Positions 21,023 through 29,997 are shown, counted from the stretch's first letter. The stretch is 64,000 bases of DNA from Desulfobulbaceae bacterium DB1 (GCA_001914235.1 MQUF01000003.1:186001-250000); one strand, 5' to 3'. Notes: generated by a model not told the origin, from the sequence alone. Numbers and translations: made by a program.

Positions 21023-24000
21023 TCACTGATCACTGTTTCGCCAGAATGGCCGGAAAGAACGCTCGGCCACAACCTCGCCACCGGCAGAAAATTTTCCAAA
21101 TGTTACAACAGAAGCCTTTTGCTGATTATCAGCCGACACCGGCAGGCCTCCGTTGCCGTCACTGACCGCCACCTCGACCTGTCCCAAATCAGGATAGACA
21201 AGGGGCACCTCGTTTTGCCCGGAAAAGGCCAGGTCAACGACATCGAGCATGCCGGCGTAATTTTTAGCAAGAACGACACTGGCCGCAACCTTGGACCATG
21301 CCGGCAGCGCCCCGCTTGAACCGGCAATGCGGGTCGAATTGCGGGTCATCGGCCTGTTGTCGTCAAATCCCACGTAGGCGGCAACGGTGAAGCCCTTTTG
21401 GCCGACGGTCAACCCGTCTCCCGTGGCGCGGACCTCCGGTACCACCCCGGCAAACGAGGCATTGGTAAAACGGTTCGATGTCCCGGTTTTCCCCAGCACC
21501 GGCACCCGCAGGTCAAGCTGGGCCAACTGCGCCTCCACCACCGGGTCGCTGCTGTGCAGAAAAATATTGTCAGCGGCATAGCGACCGGTACCGAACCGCA
21601 CCACATTGCGAAGAATATCGCTCACCGCCAGCGCGGTCTTTTCATCGAGCAGACGCCGACTGCCGACCTTTGCTTCATAAATGACATCCCCATCGGCGGA
21701 CTCGATCCTGCTTATCAAGGAAAGCCCGGGATTTGCATCCTGGCCGCTGCGAAAGGCGATACCGGTTGTCAAGGCTTCATAGACACGGGCCAGCTCGAAC
21801 AAACTCATGACATTCGAGCCGAGGGGGAAGGACAGCACCGGCTCAAGGCTGCTGACAACTCCCATTTCCCGACTCAGCCGGATGAGATAGCGCAAACCGG
21901 CCAGCACCCGAAAATCGCGGATGGAATGAAGCACCTCGTCCCCATAGGACGGCAGAGATGATAATTTCTGCAGTGCGGTGCGCATATTCTCGGCAAGCAG
22001 GTCGATCGTTGCCAGGCTGAGCTGATCATCCATGCGGACATTTGCCAAAAAGTCTCTTTTTTCCCCTTCCGACAGCGCGCCGAGCAGCTCAAACAGCGCC
22101 CGGCGTTCCACCGGGCGCCAACCGGGGCCGGGATTCCCATCCGTATAGCTAAAGCGCTCGCTTCCCGCAAATGCCGTCCCCTGCCCCCATCCTCCATCCG
22201 CAGCGGGAGACGAACGGACGTAGAGGCCGGAAACAAAAGCGGAACTCCCGGGGGACATCTCCAATTCCGCCAGGAATTGACGCTGCAATTTTCGATAGCG
22301 AATATAATTACGGCCGACAATCCGCGCCCGAACCTCACCTTCGGCGGGGGACACATCATCGGTAAGTTCATCCAGCTCATCCTCAAACTGGTCGCTGAAA
22401 TGAATAAAGGCGAGATTGTTCACATCCTCCTGGCGACCGTCAAAAATAAGATCCGCCTCACTTGCCGCCATCGCCTGTTCAAACGCGGCCTGTTCCAGGG
22501 CTGTTTTTTCAACCAGAATCCCCATTTCGTCCCGCACCCGGCGCAGGTAATCCTGGTAGGATTCCCCTTTCTCACGCGCCATTCCGACATGGGCAAGAAC
22601 CTCCTTGAACTGGGCGGGCGTCAGCTTGTCGCAAAGATGATACAGCAGCCAGACCGAGGCGACATTTTCAGAATGGACCCCTGCCCAGTTCATGGAAACC
22701 CATTTATGGGGACTGTCGTGATCAGGGCGGGGAATATAGGCCTGTCGATGATAGACGAACATGTTGCGCGCATTATTAAGCGGATCAAGGGAATTCCAGC
22801 CGAGCTGCATGGCCGCGGCGTAAAGCAGCGGTTTGACGACCGAGCCCATGGGCCTTTTCCCGGCAATGGCCCGGTTATAGAAAAAATTATCCATCCCGCC
22901 GACCAGGGCCTCCAGCCGGCCTTGCTGCAAGACAAGCGCCGCGCCCTGCAGTTCAGGGTATTTCTCCAGATCAAACAGGTATTCCCCCGGCTCCTTGCCG
23001 GTTTCGCGGACGGACACATAAACGAGATCATTCGGCTTGATCTCCTGGAACAACTGAGGAACATCCTTTTTCGAGGCAACACTCCAGCGTTGTCCCTTGT
23101 ACTGAATCAGGGAGGAAAGAAGCGGCAGAAGCCCCTTTTCATCAATCATTCCCTGTTGCACCGCGTCATGGCCGTTGGTCGAAAAGGAAACCAGGATGCC
23201 GGCCGGCGGCCCCTTCCTGATTTCCAGAACCCGGGCAACGAGAAACTGCCCGACGGAGAGGTTCCTCCCTCCGCCGAATACCATATCAGCATACAGCTTC
23301 TGCAGTTGCTGCCGGTCATAGCCGTTCAACCTCACGTCAAGCCGGCTCAATTCACTCTGGACGGCAAAAAGGGTACCATCCTGCAGTTTCTTGTCAATGG
23401 TGGTGAAAATCCGCACCCCGGACGTTGCCACGTTATCGATTCCATACTCCTCGAGAGCCGCCTCAATCTCCGCATCATCCAGCCCATCCTTGACAAGATC
23501 CATCAGGGTGTTGAGACGAAACTGCATCTTGCCCTTGTTAAAGGGGATCTCACTGCTTGTCGCCTGCTGGTATTCGTCCGCGGAAATCATGCCGAGCTTC
23601 TCCATCTGCCCCAACACGTATCCCGTGCGTATCCTGGCATTCTCCCTTGCCTTGTTGATGTCTTCTTCGGTTTTTTTGATAAACGGATTGTAATAGTTGG
23701 GCCGCTTGACGCTGCCGGCGATGAAAGCGGCTTCCAGCAGATTCAGCTCATGGGCTTCCTTGTCGAAATAGTAGCGGGCGGCAACACCGAGACCAAGCCC
23801 GTTGCCGCTTACATAAAACTGGTTGGCATAAAATTCGAGTATCTTTTCCTTCGGATAATGATATTCAAGCCGCAGGGCAAAAAGCAATTCCGTCAACTTT
23901 GCCTTGACGGACCGGCCTTTTCTTTCAAATAGATTTTTTGCGGTCTGCTGGGTAATGGTGCTGCCCCCCTGGACGACCCTGCCGGCCCGCAGATTGGCGA

Positions 24001-24325
24001 ACATGGCCCGGGCAAAGCCGGGCAGGTCGATGCCGTGATGTTGAAAGAACTGGTGATCTTCCGCGGCAACAATGGCCTTGATAAAACTTTCCGGCAGCTC
24101 GTCGTAGGAGAGATACTGCCGATGGGCATCCTGAAAGAAAACGCCGATTTTGGTCACCCCGTCGGCATAATAGGCCGGGCTTTCCATGGCTAATTTCTTT
24201 TCAATGTTTTCCTGACGGATCGCCTCGCCGGGGGAAACAACGACGAGCCATTGAAAAAAACCGGCAGCGGCAAGCACGGCCGCAAACGACAAAGCAACAA
24301 AAATATATAGAATTTTTTTTCCCAT
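21023..24325 (-). CDS. Class A penicillin-binding protein (bifunctional peptidoglycan synthase)
   Basis: After an N-terminal membrane anchor (residues 5-25) comes a GT51 glycosyltransferase domain: A-A-E-D-H-Q-F-F-Q-H-H-G with the catalytic Glu and G-G-S-T-I-T-Q-Q-T-A-K-N-L-F near 125. The transpeptidase domain has G-S-V-V-K-P (SxxK, near 490), S-E-N (near 552) and K-T-G-T-S-N (near 945). The protein polymerises and crosslinks peptidoglycan outside the inner membrane. At 1100 residues it is longer than typical PBP1a (about 800-850). Much of the excess lies between SxN and KTG, including an acidic, helical insert around 610-830. It forms a unit with the lipoprotein gene downstream. Confidence 0.92.
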   Translation of the reverse strand: MGKKILYIFVALSFAAVLAAAGFFQWLVVVSPGEAIRQENIEKKLAMESPAYYADGVTKIGVFFQDAHRQYLSYDELPESFIKAIVAAEDHQFFQHHGIDLPGFARAMFANLRAGRVVQGGSTITQQTAKNLFERKGRSVKAKLTELLFALRLEYHYPKEKILEFYANQFYVSGNGLGLGVAARYYFDKEAHELNLLEAAFIAGSVKRPNYYNPFIKKTEEDINKARENARIRTGYVLGQMEKLGMISADEYQQATSSEIPFNKGKMQFRLNTLMDLVKDGLDDAEIEAALEEYGIDNVATSGVRIFTTIDKKLQDGTLFAVQSELSRLDVRLNGYDRQQLQKLYADMVFGGGRNLSVGQFLVARVLEIRKGPPAGILVSFSTNGHDAVQQGMIDEKGLLPLLSSLIQYKGQRWSVASKKDVPQLFQEIKPNDLVYVSVRETGKEPGEYLFDLEKYPELQGAALVLQQGRLEALVGGMDNFFYNRAIAGKRPMGSVVKPLLYAAAMQLGWNSLDPLNNARNMFVYHRQAYIPRPDHDSPHKWVSMNWAGVHSENVASVWLLYHLCDKLTPAQFKEVLAHVGMAREKGESYQDYLRRVRDEMGILVEKTALEQAAFEQAMAASEADLIFDGRQEDVNNLAFIHFSDQFEDELDELTDDVSPAEGEVRARIVGRNYIRYRKLQRQFLAELEMSPGSSAFVSGLYVRSSPAADGGWGQGTAFAGSERFSYTDGNPGPGWRPVERRALFELLGALSEGEKRDFLANVRMDDQLSLATIDLLAENMRTALQKLSSLPSYGDEVLHSIRDFRVLAGLRYLIRLSREMGVVSSLEPVLSFPLGSNVMSLFELARVYEALTTGIAFRSGQDANPGLSLISRIESADGDVIYEAKVGSRRLLDEKTALAVSDILRNVVRFGTGRYAADNIFLHSSDPVVEAQLAQLDLRVPVLGKTGTSNRFTNASFAGVVPEVRATGDGLTVGQKGFTVAAYVGFDDNRPMTRNSTRIAGSSGALPAWSKVAASVVLAKNYAGMLDVVDLAFSGQNEVPLVYPDLGQVEVAVSDGNGGLPVSADNQQKASVVTFGKFSAGGEVVAERSFRPFWRNSDQ

Positions 24326-24724
24326 TCGCTTACAACTATAAAAATGAATTAAGGTTCATAAAATCTTGCGGCGGCAAAACCGGCCGGGGCGGCATCATTG
24401 CCTGATTTTGTTCAATTTCAGCCGACAGAGCGTCATCGCCGCAAAGACGGCCGACTAAAGACTATTTAATTGCATTTCACGGCCGTGTCATGTAAGAAAT
24501 CTTTATTTTTTTTGGTACGGATATTGATTGCTTGCAAAGAGCCGCCCAAAAAAACCGGGGAAGGGGAATTTCTCACCGAGTTCACGCCTCAAACAAAGAC
24601 CCCTTTTTTTATGCAGGACTCAATCCTGTCAGCCCCGACGCCGATAAACGGTGCTGGATCAATTATAGACGCCTCTCTCTGAGAATGAACCATAAAGCGT
24701 CTGCCAACAATACTTTTTAGAAAA
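24326..24724. other. Intergenic region between pbp1 and mltD; possible structured leader
   Basis: Divergent promoter space of about 400 nt. On the plus strand, 24441-24460 contains GCAAAG followed after 8 nt by CTAAAG in a GC-rich context, loosely like the 3' part of a GEMM (c-di-GMP-I) riboswitch; a GGCAAAACC stretch lies about 70 nt upstream. The match is partial and the spacing is not convincing. A 70-codon open frame at 24470 is not supported by any feature. No terminator was recognised. Confidence 0.3.
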
Positions 24725-26428
24725 ATGCAAAATAAATCACCATACCTATTTCCTTTCTTTCTTTTTTTTCTGTTGACCTTTCTCTGGGGCTGCGCCGCAA
24801 CCGACACCACCCGGCAACTGGCTTCCATTGACGATGACTCCGCGAAGATTGAAGAAAATGCGGCAGCAGAGTTTGAAGAAAACGCGGCAACGGACGACTC
24901 AACATTCTCCGAACCGGAGTCCACCATGGCCGAGGAGCTGAAAGAACTGCAAAACCTCGGGGTCTGGATGCCGAAAAACCAGTATCAGCTTGAAGAAGAA
25001 ACCAGTTATGATTTTCCGGTCACCATGAATAAAGAGGTGGAGTTTTATCTGGATTTTTTCCAGAACAAGCAAAGAAAATTATTCACCACCTGGCTTGAAC
25101 GCTCCACCCGCTATCTGCCGATGATCAAGGAAGAACTGCGCGAAGCCGGACTCCCGGAAGATCTTGCCTACCTGCCGATGATTGAAAGCGGGTACAGCCT
25201 CACCGCCTTCTCCACCGCCAAGGCAGTCGGCCCCTGGCAGTTCATGAGCCCCACCGCCCGTGATTACGGCCTTGAAATCAACAAATATGTTGATGAACGG
25301 CGCGATCCCGAAAAATCAACCAAAGCGGCGGTCGCCTACCTTTCCAACCTTTATAACATGTTCGAAGACTGGCAGCTTGCCGTGGCGGCCTATAACGCCG
25401 GCGAGGGCACGATTAAAAAAGGCATCAAGAACTGCAATGCCGGCGATTTCTGGGAACTTGCCCAGCAGCAGTATTTGAACAATGAAACCAAAAGATACGT
25501 GCCCAAACTCATCGCCGCCATCATGATTGCAAAAAATCCGGAAAAATACGGATTCACCAATATCAATTACGCGCCGCCCCTGGAATACGAGACAGTGGAT
25601 GTGCCGCCCGGCACATCGCTGCGCGCCGTGGAAGTCGCCTGCGAAACAAATCTCGAGGACCTGCGGAATCTGAACCGCCAGCTGCCGCAACTGATGACAC
25701 CGCCGGGCGAAAAGGAATATACGCTGAAGGTTCCGGTGGGCAAGAAGGAATCCGTTGCCAAAAACCTTCCCAATGTCAAGGCAACCGCTGGTATCGAATA
25801 CAAAACCCACGTGGTGGCCGGCCGCAGAGAAACCCTGACAAAAATATGCTCCCTTTACAATATCAGCAAAACCACCCTGCTGAAGGCAAACAATCTCCGC
25901 CAGTCAAAACTGACTCCGGGACAGCGCCTGAGAATTCCCCAGAGAACCATCAACTATGTCCTGTGGGACCAGAATTCGCCCAAGCATGCGGAGGGCACGA
26001 CACAGCAGCACATGGTGCTGCACAAGGTGAAGCCCGGCGAAACCCTTTCCAGCATCTGCCGCCGCTACAACGTGCCGGCCGAACTCATTGTCTCCTGGAA
26101 TGACCTGAAGAATGCCAACTCCATCAAGGCCGGCCAGCAGCTGGCCCTTTATGTGTCCGATGCCGCCGGAATGGAGAATGTCGTGGCCGAGGCCGTGACC
26201 GGAAACCAGACCGCCGCCCTGCCTGCTGACGATCCTGCCTCTTACAAGGTGCGCAAAGGCGATACCCTGTGGGCGATTTCCCGACGCTTTCAAGTGACGC
26301 CGCAACAAATAAAGAAATGGAACAACATCAAAGGCAACGTCATTCAGCCCGGCACCATCCTGCGGCTGAGCGAGTCGAATGAAATTGACGTCCTGTCCAT
26401 GCTTCCTTCCAAAAAGGCAGCCCTTTAA
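24725..26428 (+). CDS. mltD: Membrane-bound lytic murein transglycosylase D with three LysM domains
   Basis: The 567-residue protein starts with a lipoprotein signal (F-L-W-G-C, Cys23), then an acidic linker. The SLT catalytic domain spans about residues 130-290: L-P-M-I-E-S-G-Y-S with the catalytic Glu, A-V-G-P-W-Q-F-M and A-A-Y-N-A-G-E-G. Three LysM repeats follow: about 360-405 (R-E-T-L-T-K-I-C), 435-480 (G-E-T-L-S-S-I-C-R-R-Y) and 508-550 (G-D-T-L-W-A-I-S-R-R-F). LysM binds glycan strands while the SLT domain cleaves them with 1,6-anhydro bond formation. It is transcribed opposite to the PBP1 gene. The SDR gene follows 14 nt later. Confidence 0.94.
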   Translation: MQNKSPYLFPFFLFFLLTFLWGCAATDTTRQLASIDDDSAKIEENAAAEFEENAATDDSTFSEPESTMAEELKELQNLGVWMPKNQYQLEEETSYDFPVTMNKEVEFYLDFFQNKQRKLFTTWLERSTRYLPMIKEELREAGLPEDLAYLPMIESGYSLTAFSTAKAVGPWQFMSPTARDYGLEINKYVDERRDPEKSTKAAVAYLSNLYNMFEDWQLAVAAYNAGEGTIKKGIKNCNAGDFWELAQQQYLNNETKRYVPKLIAAIMIAKNPEKYGFTNINYAPPLEYETVDVPPGTSLRAVEVACETNLEDLRNLNRQLPQLMTPPGEKEYTLKVPVGKKESVAKNLPNVKATAGIEYKTHVVAGRRETLTKICSLYNISKTTLLKANNLRQSKLTPGQRLRIPQRTINYVLWDQNSPKHAEGTTQQHMVLHKVKPGETLSSICRRYNVPAELIVSWNDLKNANSIKAGQQLALYVSDAAGMENVVAEAVTGNQTAALPADDPASYKVRKGDTLWAISRRFQVTPQQIKKWNNIKGNVIQPGTILRLSESNEIDVLSMLPSKKAAL

Positions 26429-26442
26429 TCACCCCTGAAATC

Positions 26443-27258
26443 ATGGAAATTTCCGGCAAAACAGCGCTGGTTCTCGGTGCGGGCAAAGGCATCGGCAAAT
26501 ATATCGCCCTGGCCCTGGGCGGAGCCGGGGCACGGCTTGTCATTACCCATTTCGACTGGCAGGAAGAGACCAAGGAAACACTGGAGGAATTCCGCCAAAA
26601 GGGCTTTGATTATCTGGCCGTCAAAACGGATCTGCGGCAGCCGGGACAGATAGACCGCCTTTTTACCGAAATCGGAAAGAAATACGGCAGGCTCGACATC
26701 CTTATCAACAATATAGAACGAGGCGGCATGCCGGTGCTCCACGGCCCCTACACCTCGGAACAGTGGGATCTGGAGCTTGAAACCACCCTGAAGGCCAAAT
26801 GGTTTGTCATGGACCGGGCCCTTCCCCTGCTGAAGGCCTCGGGCAACGGGGTTGCCCTCATCTTTTCATCCATCTCCGGCCTCGTCGGCCGGACCGGGCC
26901 GGCCGGACTGATCTTTAACGACGGCTACAGCGCCGCCAACCGGGCGATCTCCTCTTTCACCGAAACCTGGGCACGTTTGGGCGCTCCCCAGGCCAGGGTC
27001 AATGAGCTGATGCTCGGATTCTTTGAAACCCGTCATGCCGAAGGAACACGGGGGTGGCCCCTGCTGACCGAAGAAGAGCGACAAGCGATCCTTGACCATA
27101 CCCTGCTCGGCCGTACCGGAAAAATCGACGATATTATCAAGGCGGTCTTTTTTCTCATCAAGGACGCGCCCTTCATGACCGGCACCACCATCAGGCTCGA
27201 CGGCGGATACCCCCTGGGCGCATCCGCCGTGCCGCCCATGCCCAAGGGAATCATCTAA
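26443..27258 (+). CDS. SDR-family protein lacking the catalytic lysine
   Basis: The 271-residue protein has the classical SDR Rossmann fold: G-A-G-K-G-I-G-K near residue 12-20, D-I-L-I-N-N near 86-91 and a C-terminal I-R-L-D-G-G-Y-P. The Y-x-x-x-K active site reads Y162-S-A-A-N166, so the Lys is replaced by Asn (codon AAC at 26938-26940). The helix alpha-4 Asn position also appears to be Thr (around T115). Ser 143/145 and the Tyr remain. Most SDR enzymes need the Lys, so activity as an ordinary NAD(P)H oxidoreductase is doubtful; a binding or altered-catalysis role is possible. It is probably co-transcribed with mltD (14 nt gap). Confidence 0.75.
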   Translation: MEISGKTALVLGAGKGIGKYIALALGGAGARLVITHFDWQEETKETLEEFRQKGFDYLAVKTDLRQPGQIDRLFTEIGKKYGRLDILINNIERGGMPVLHGPYTSEQWDLELETTLKAKWFVMDRALPLLKASGNGVALIFSSISGLVGRTGPAGLIFNDGYSAANRAISSFTETWARLGAPQARVNELMLGFFETRHAEGTRGWPLLTEEERQAILDHTLLGRTGKIDDIIKAVFFLIKDAPFMTGTTIRLDGGYPLGASAVPPMPKGII

Positions 27259-27272
27259 TCGACGCGCTGCAA

Positions 27273-27584
27273 TCAATCGGAACAGTTACATTTGCCCGCT
27301 TTCTGCGCCTCCAGCCTTTTCAGCACATCCTCCACGGCCCATACCGGGATTTGCCGCATGATAACCTCGACCGCGGCCTGCTTGATCGAATCCGGATTTT
27401 TCGGATTTTCAGGCTTTGCCTCGGCAAGAACATCTTCCGCGTCATACCAGCAAAGCTCCTTGCCCTGCTTGTCATAAACAGTCAGGATGCGCCGGTTGTT
27501 TTCGTGGATATGTTCTTCCTCGATCACATTGCCGACAATCTGTAACGCCACTTCATAGGGAACGAATTTTACCTCTTCACTCAT
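27273..27584 (-). CDS. Conserved-looking small hypothetical protein
   Basis: A 103-residue soluble protein that I do not recognise. It is rich in Glu, Val and Lys with an alternating helix pattern and ends in G-K-C-N-C-S-D, a possible metal- or redox-active CxC tail. An AGGAGGTAG-like ribosome site precedes the ATG at 27584, which supports translation. It follows the dNTPase gene on the same strand by about 36 nt, so it may be its operon partner. No function is proposed. Confidence 0.6.
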   Translation of the reverse strand: MSEEVKFVPYEVALQIVGNVIEEEHIHENNRRILTVYDKQGKELCWYDAEDVLAEAKPENPKNPDSIKQAAVEVIMRQIPVWAVEDVLKRLEAQKAGKCNCSD

Positions 27585-27620
27585 TGCTACCTCCTGAATT
27601 TATAGCTCCATTTCAAAATA

Positions 27621-28667
27621 TCAGGCCAGCGACTTCGGCCAGAAAATCCGCTGATACATGTTCTGGGCATAACGGTCGGTCATGCTGGCGATAAAATCGC
27701 AGACCCTTCTTTCCGGTGAGGTGCTGGCGGCAAAGCTGCCGATCTCTTTTTCCAGAAAATCCCGGTTATGCAGCAGATATCCATACAATTCCCGCAACAG
27801 CTTGCTCGCCTTGACAAACTCATTGTGCACCTGGGGCGACTGATAAACGTTTGCATACAAAAACCGGCGTAACTGCTGCATGGCCAGCCCCACCCCCTCT
27901 TCCACCCCGAAAACCAGCTTTTCATCTTGCGGGTGGGTTTCGGAAAGCACGGCTTCGATCATGGTGACAATCCGCTTTGCATGCTCCTCCCCCAATGCTT
28001 TTTTGCACTCACGGGGGATGTCATCCTGCCGGATGACCGAACTGCGGATGGCATCATCAAGATCATGGCTCAAATAAGCGATGATATCGGCGTAGCGGAC
28101 AACACATCCTTCCGCCGTAATCGGCAGATCCCGCCGGTTATCAGGCAGCACCTGCCCATAGCCCTTGGAATGCTTCATAATGCCGTCCCGTACCTCATAG
28201 GTGAGATTCAAACCGAGTCCGTCATTTTCCAGCACGTCAACAACGCGCAAACTCTGCCTGAAATGTGAAAAACCACCGGGAACGAGCTCATTCAACACAC
28301 TTTCCCCGGCATGGCCAAAAGGAGTATGCCCCAGGTCATGGCCCAGGGAAATGGCCTCCACCAGATCTTCATTCAGGGACAGCGCCCGGGCAATGGTCCG
28401 GGCAATCTCGGAAACCTCCAGGGTGTGGGTCAACCGGGTCCGGCAATGGTCACCGGTGGGCGCCAGAAAAACCTGGGTTTTATGCTTCAGCCGTCGAAAC
28501 GCTTTTGAATATACGATACTGTCCCGATCGCACTGAAAGGCGCTGCGGATCGGACATTTCTCAATCGGCACGGCTCGGCCGCGGCTTTCAGCGCTCAAAC
28601 AGGCATAAGGGGAAAGATGCGCCCGTTCCCGCTCCTCGATTTCCTGACGAATAGTCACCACTGACAC
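27621..28667 (-). CDS. dgt: Deoxyguanosinetriphosphate triphosphohydrolase-like protein (HD domain)
   Basis: The 348-residue protein has the dNTPase layout: N-terminal R-A-H-L-S-P-Y-A, D-S-I-V-Y-S-K-A-F-R-R-L-K-H-K-T-Q-V-F, the HD metal site R-L-T-H-T-L-E-V then L-G-H-D-L-G-H-T-P-F-G-H-A-G-E. These enzymes hydrolyse dNTPs to deoxynucleosides and triphosphate. The length corresponds to the shorter dGTPase-like clade, whose members often act on several dNTPs, rather than E. coli Dgt (about 500 residues). Confidence 0.9.
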   Translation of the reverse strand: MSVVTIRQEIEERERAHLSPYACLSAESRGRAVPIEKCPIRSAFQCDRDSIVYSKAFRRLKHKTQVFLAPTGDHCRTRLTHTLEVSEIARTIARALSLNEDLVEAISLGHDLGHTPFGHAGESVLNELVPGGFSHFRQSLRVVDVLENDGLGLNLTYEVRDGIMKHSKGYGQVLPDNRRDLPITAEGCVVRYADIIAYLSHDLDDAIRSSVIRQDDIPRECKKALGEEHAKRIVTMIEAVLSETHPQDEKLVFGVEEGVGLAMQQLRRFLYANVYQSPQVHNEFVKASKLLRELYGYLLHNRDFLEKEIGSFAASTSPERRVCDFIASMTDRYAQNMYQRIFWPKSLA

Positions 28668-28977
28668 CTCAAGCGTCGCTCACCAACACGACTCCATTCT
28701 CATATCGGCAACACAGTGAGAGCCGCAACGCGGCAATCACAAAAAAATCACGCTCTTGCACAACAGCCCCTCAGCCTTTGAAAAAATATCTCGGCCACAG
28801 CACGCAGCGACGGCAATACGGAGACGCAACGCAATGCTCGATGCCGCAGAGGTTATGTCGTAACGGCTGCTAATTTCTTTGACGCAACCGAAAACAGCCG
28901 TTATGGTACGGTTTCCGTCGCGTGCGCATCACCCATGCAGCATACTGTTCCCGCAGGGAAAGAACAAAGGAATACCC
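28668..28977. other. Intergenic region upstream of tadA
   Basis: Space between divergent dgt and tadA. Besides the palindromic repeat copy near 28868-28916 I see a short GC-rich palindrome (GCCGCAACGCGGC at 28722-28734). No RNA gene or firm promoter was recognised. Confidence 0.4.
28868..28916. repeat. Divergent copy of a small palindromic repeat
   Basis: Contains TCGTAACGGCTGCTAA and, 20 nt later, AACAGCCGTTATGGTACGG, giving an inverted pair AGCCGTTA/TAACGGCT. The left half matches TTTCGTAACGGCTCCTAA of the copies at 29918-29978 and 32231-32346. It lies about 60-110 nt before the tadA start. Confidence 0.4.
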
Positions 28978-29487
28978 ATGAACCACAACCACGAACATTT
29001 CATGCTCCAGGCCCTGGAGGAAGCGCAACAAGCTCTGCGGAGCAAGGAATTCCCGGTGGGCTGTGTTCTTGTCCATGACAATCGGGTTGTCGCCCGGGGC
29101 AGACGCATTCACAGCGGTTCATCCGGAAGAAACGAACTCGACCATGCGGAAATCGTCGCCCTGCGTCATCTCATCACCACCCATCCGGATATCAACCCCG
29201 AACACATTACCGCATACTGCACCATGGAGCCATGTCTGATGTGTTATGCGGCCCTGTTGCTCAGCCGCATCGGCACCATCGTCTACGCCTATGAAGATGT
29301 CATGGGCGGCGGCACCGGGCTGCGGCTGGCCGGGATGCCCCCTCTCTACCGCGAGGCAAAAATCGAAATCATCTCCCATGTTCTGCGACAGGAAAGCCTG
29401 CAGCTTTTCCGGCAGTTCTTCCAGGATCCGGCCAACAACTACTGGCAAGGCAGTTATCTGGCGGAGTACACCGTCAGCCAACCCTGA
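28978..29487 (+). CDS. Nucleoside deaminase, tRNA adenosine(34) deaminase TadA-like
   Basis: A 169-residue zinc-dependent deaminase: F-P-V-G-C-V-L-V, then H-A-E with the zinc ligand and proton-shuttle Glu, and T-M-E-P-C-L-M-C with the two zinc cysteines. TadA converts A34 of tRNA-Arg(ACG) to inosine, but relatives deaminate free bases such as guanine or cytosine, and the family boundary cannot be fixed by eye. The start at 28978 is chosen because AAGGAA lies 6 nt upstream and the frame upstream lacks family residues. The tail of about 25 residues (W-Q-G-S-Y-L-A-E-Y) is slightly longer than in TadA. Confidence 0.8.
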   Translation: MNHNHEHFMLQALEEAQQALRSKEFPVGCVLVHDNRVVARGRRIHSGSSGRNELDHAEIVALRHLITTHPDINPEHITAYCTMEPCLMCYAALLLSRIGTIVYAYEDVMGGGTGLRLAGMPPLYREAKIEIISHVLRQESLQLFRQFFQDPANNYWQGSYLAEYTVSQP

Positions 29488-29501
29488 TCTCCACATAGAA
29501 A

Positions 29502-29537
29502 AACCGGACATGCCTGATGGGGGGCTCACGTCCGGTT
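29502..29537 (-). terminator. Rho-independent terminator of the small membrane protein gene
   Basis: AACCGGAC (29502-29509) pairs with GTCCGGTT (29530-29537). Read on the minus strand, the stem is followed by a run of T, so it ends the transcript of the 35-residue gene at 29588-29695. It may also slow transcripts coming from tadA. Confidence 0.65.
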
Positions 29538-29587
29538 ATGTGCAGTTTTCCCGGCAAACTGCGCGCCGCTGCTTTCCCTGCGCAATC

Positions 29588-29695
29588 TTACAGAGTGGCA
29601 ATCACAGCGATCATGATAAACATGCATATCATGAAAATTCCGACTTTCATTGGAACAGAGCTGTCTTCTTCGTGATGATGTCCGTGTCCGCCCAT
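29588..29695 (-). CDS. 35-residue membrane protein with histidine-rich N-terminus
   Basis: The reverse strand encodes M-G-G-H-G-H-H-H-E-E-D-S-S-V-P-M-K, then one transmembrane helix of about 18 residues (V-G-I-F-M-I-C-M-F-I-M-I-A-V-I-A-T-L) and a TAA stop. A strong GGAGGAGG ribosome site sits just upstream of the ATG and a hairpin terminator follows, so this has the anatomy of a real single gene. The histidines could bind a transition metal at the membrane face. I do not recognise a family. It resembles the small one-helix subunits that accompany respiratory complexes, but nothing in the neighbourhood confirms this. Confidence 0.7.
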   Translation of the reverse strand: MGGHGHHHEEDSSVPMKVGIFMICMFIMIAVIATL

Positions 29696-29888
29696 AGTTT
29701 CCTCCTCCAGAAGCATGTATGAAAAGTAGCCTTTTTGCAGAAATTGCAATGTACCTTATTCAACGGAAATAGCAACTGCAAAGCACCCCCCCTTTTGCAC
29801 GACGAATTATCCGCGCCCGATATCTGTTGAAAATACCGGCCATTGGGGTTAACTGGACCATGACCCCAGACGATAAGCCGTTGTAGGA

Positions 29889-29978
29889 AAATAACATGGC
29901 CGGAGAAATGCGCCCCAACGGCATAAGGAGCCGTAACGAAATTGAAAAAAATGGCCATGTTATTTCGGTACGGCTCCT
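29889..29978. repeat. Palindromic element in the leader of the radical SAM gene
   Basis: Outer arms AAATAACATGGCC (29889-29901) and GGCCATGTTATTT (29953-29965) are perfect inverted repeats. Inside lies ACGGCATAAGGAGCCGTAAC (29918-29937), identical to two positions of the array at 32231-32340, and AGGAGCCGT can also pair with ACGGCTCCT at 29970-29978. The element ends 20 nt before the start codon of the next gene, so it is transcribed as its leader. Confidence 0.7.
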
Positions 29979-29997
29979 AAACAGCGAAGGAGACTCC

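Noticed and set aside
22277-23932. 551-codon open frame opposite the PBP1 gene
   Set aside because: It is an antisense shadow of a well-supported gene, with a low-complexity translation and no domain.
24470-24682. 70-codon frame upstream of mltD
   Set aside because: Lipoprotein-like by chance at best; no ribosome site and it lies in the divergent promoter region.
29896-29997. Upstream start for the radical SAM protein
   Set aside because: It would translate the palindromic element; the ATG at 29998 has a good AAGGAG site.
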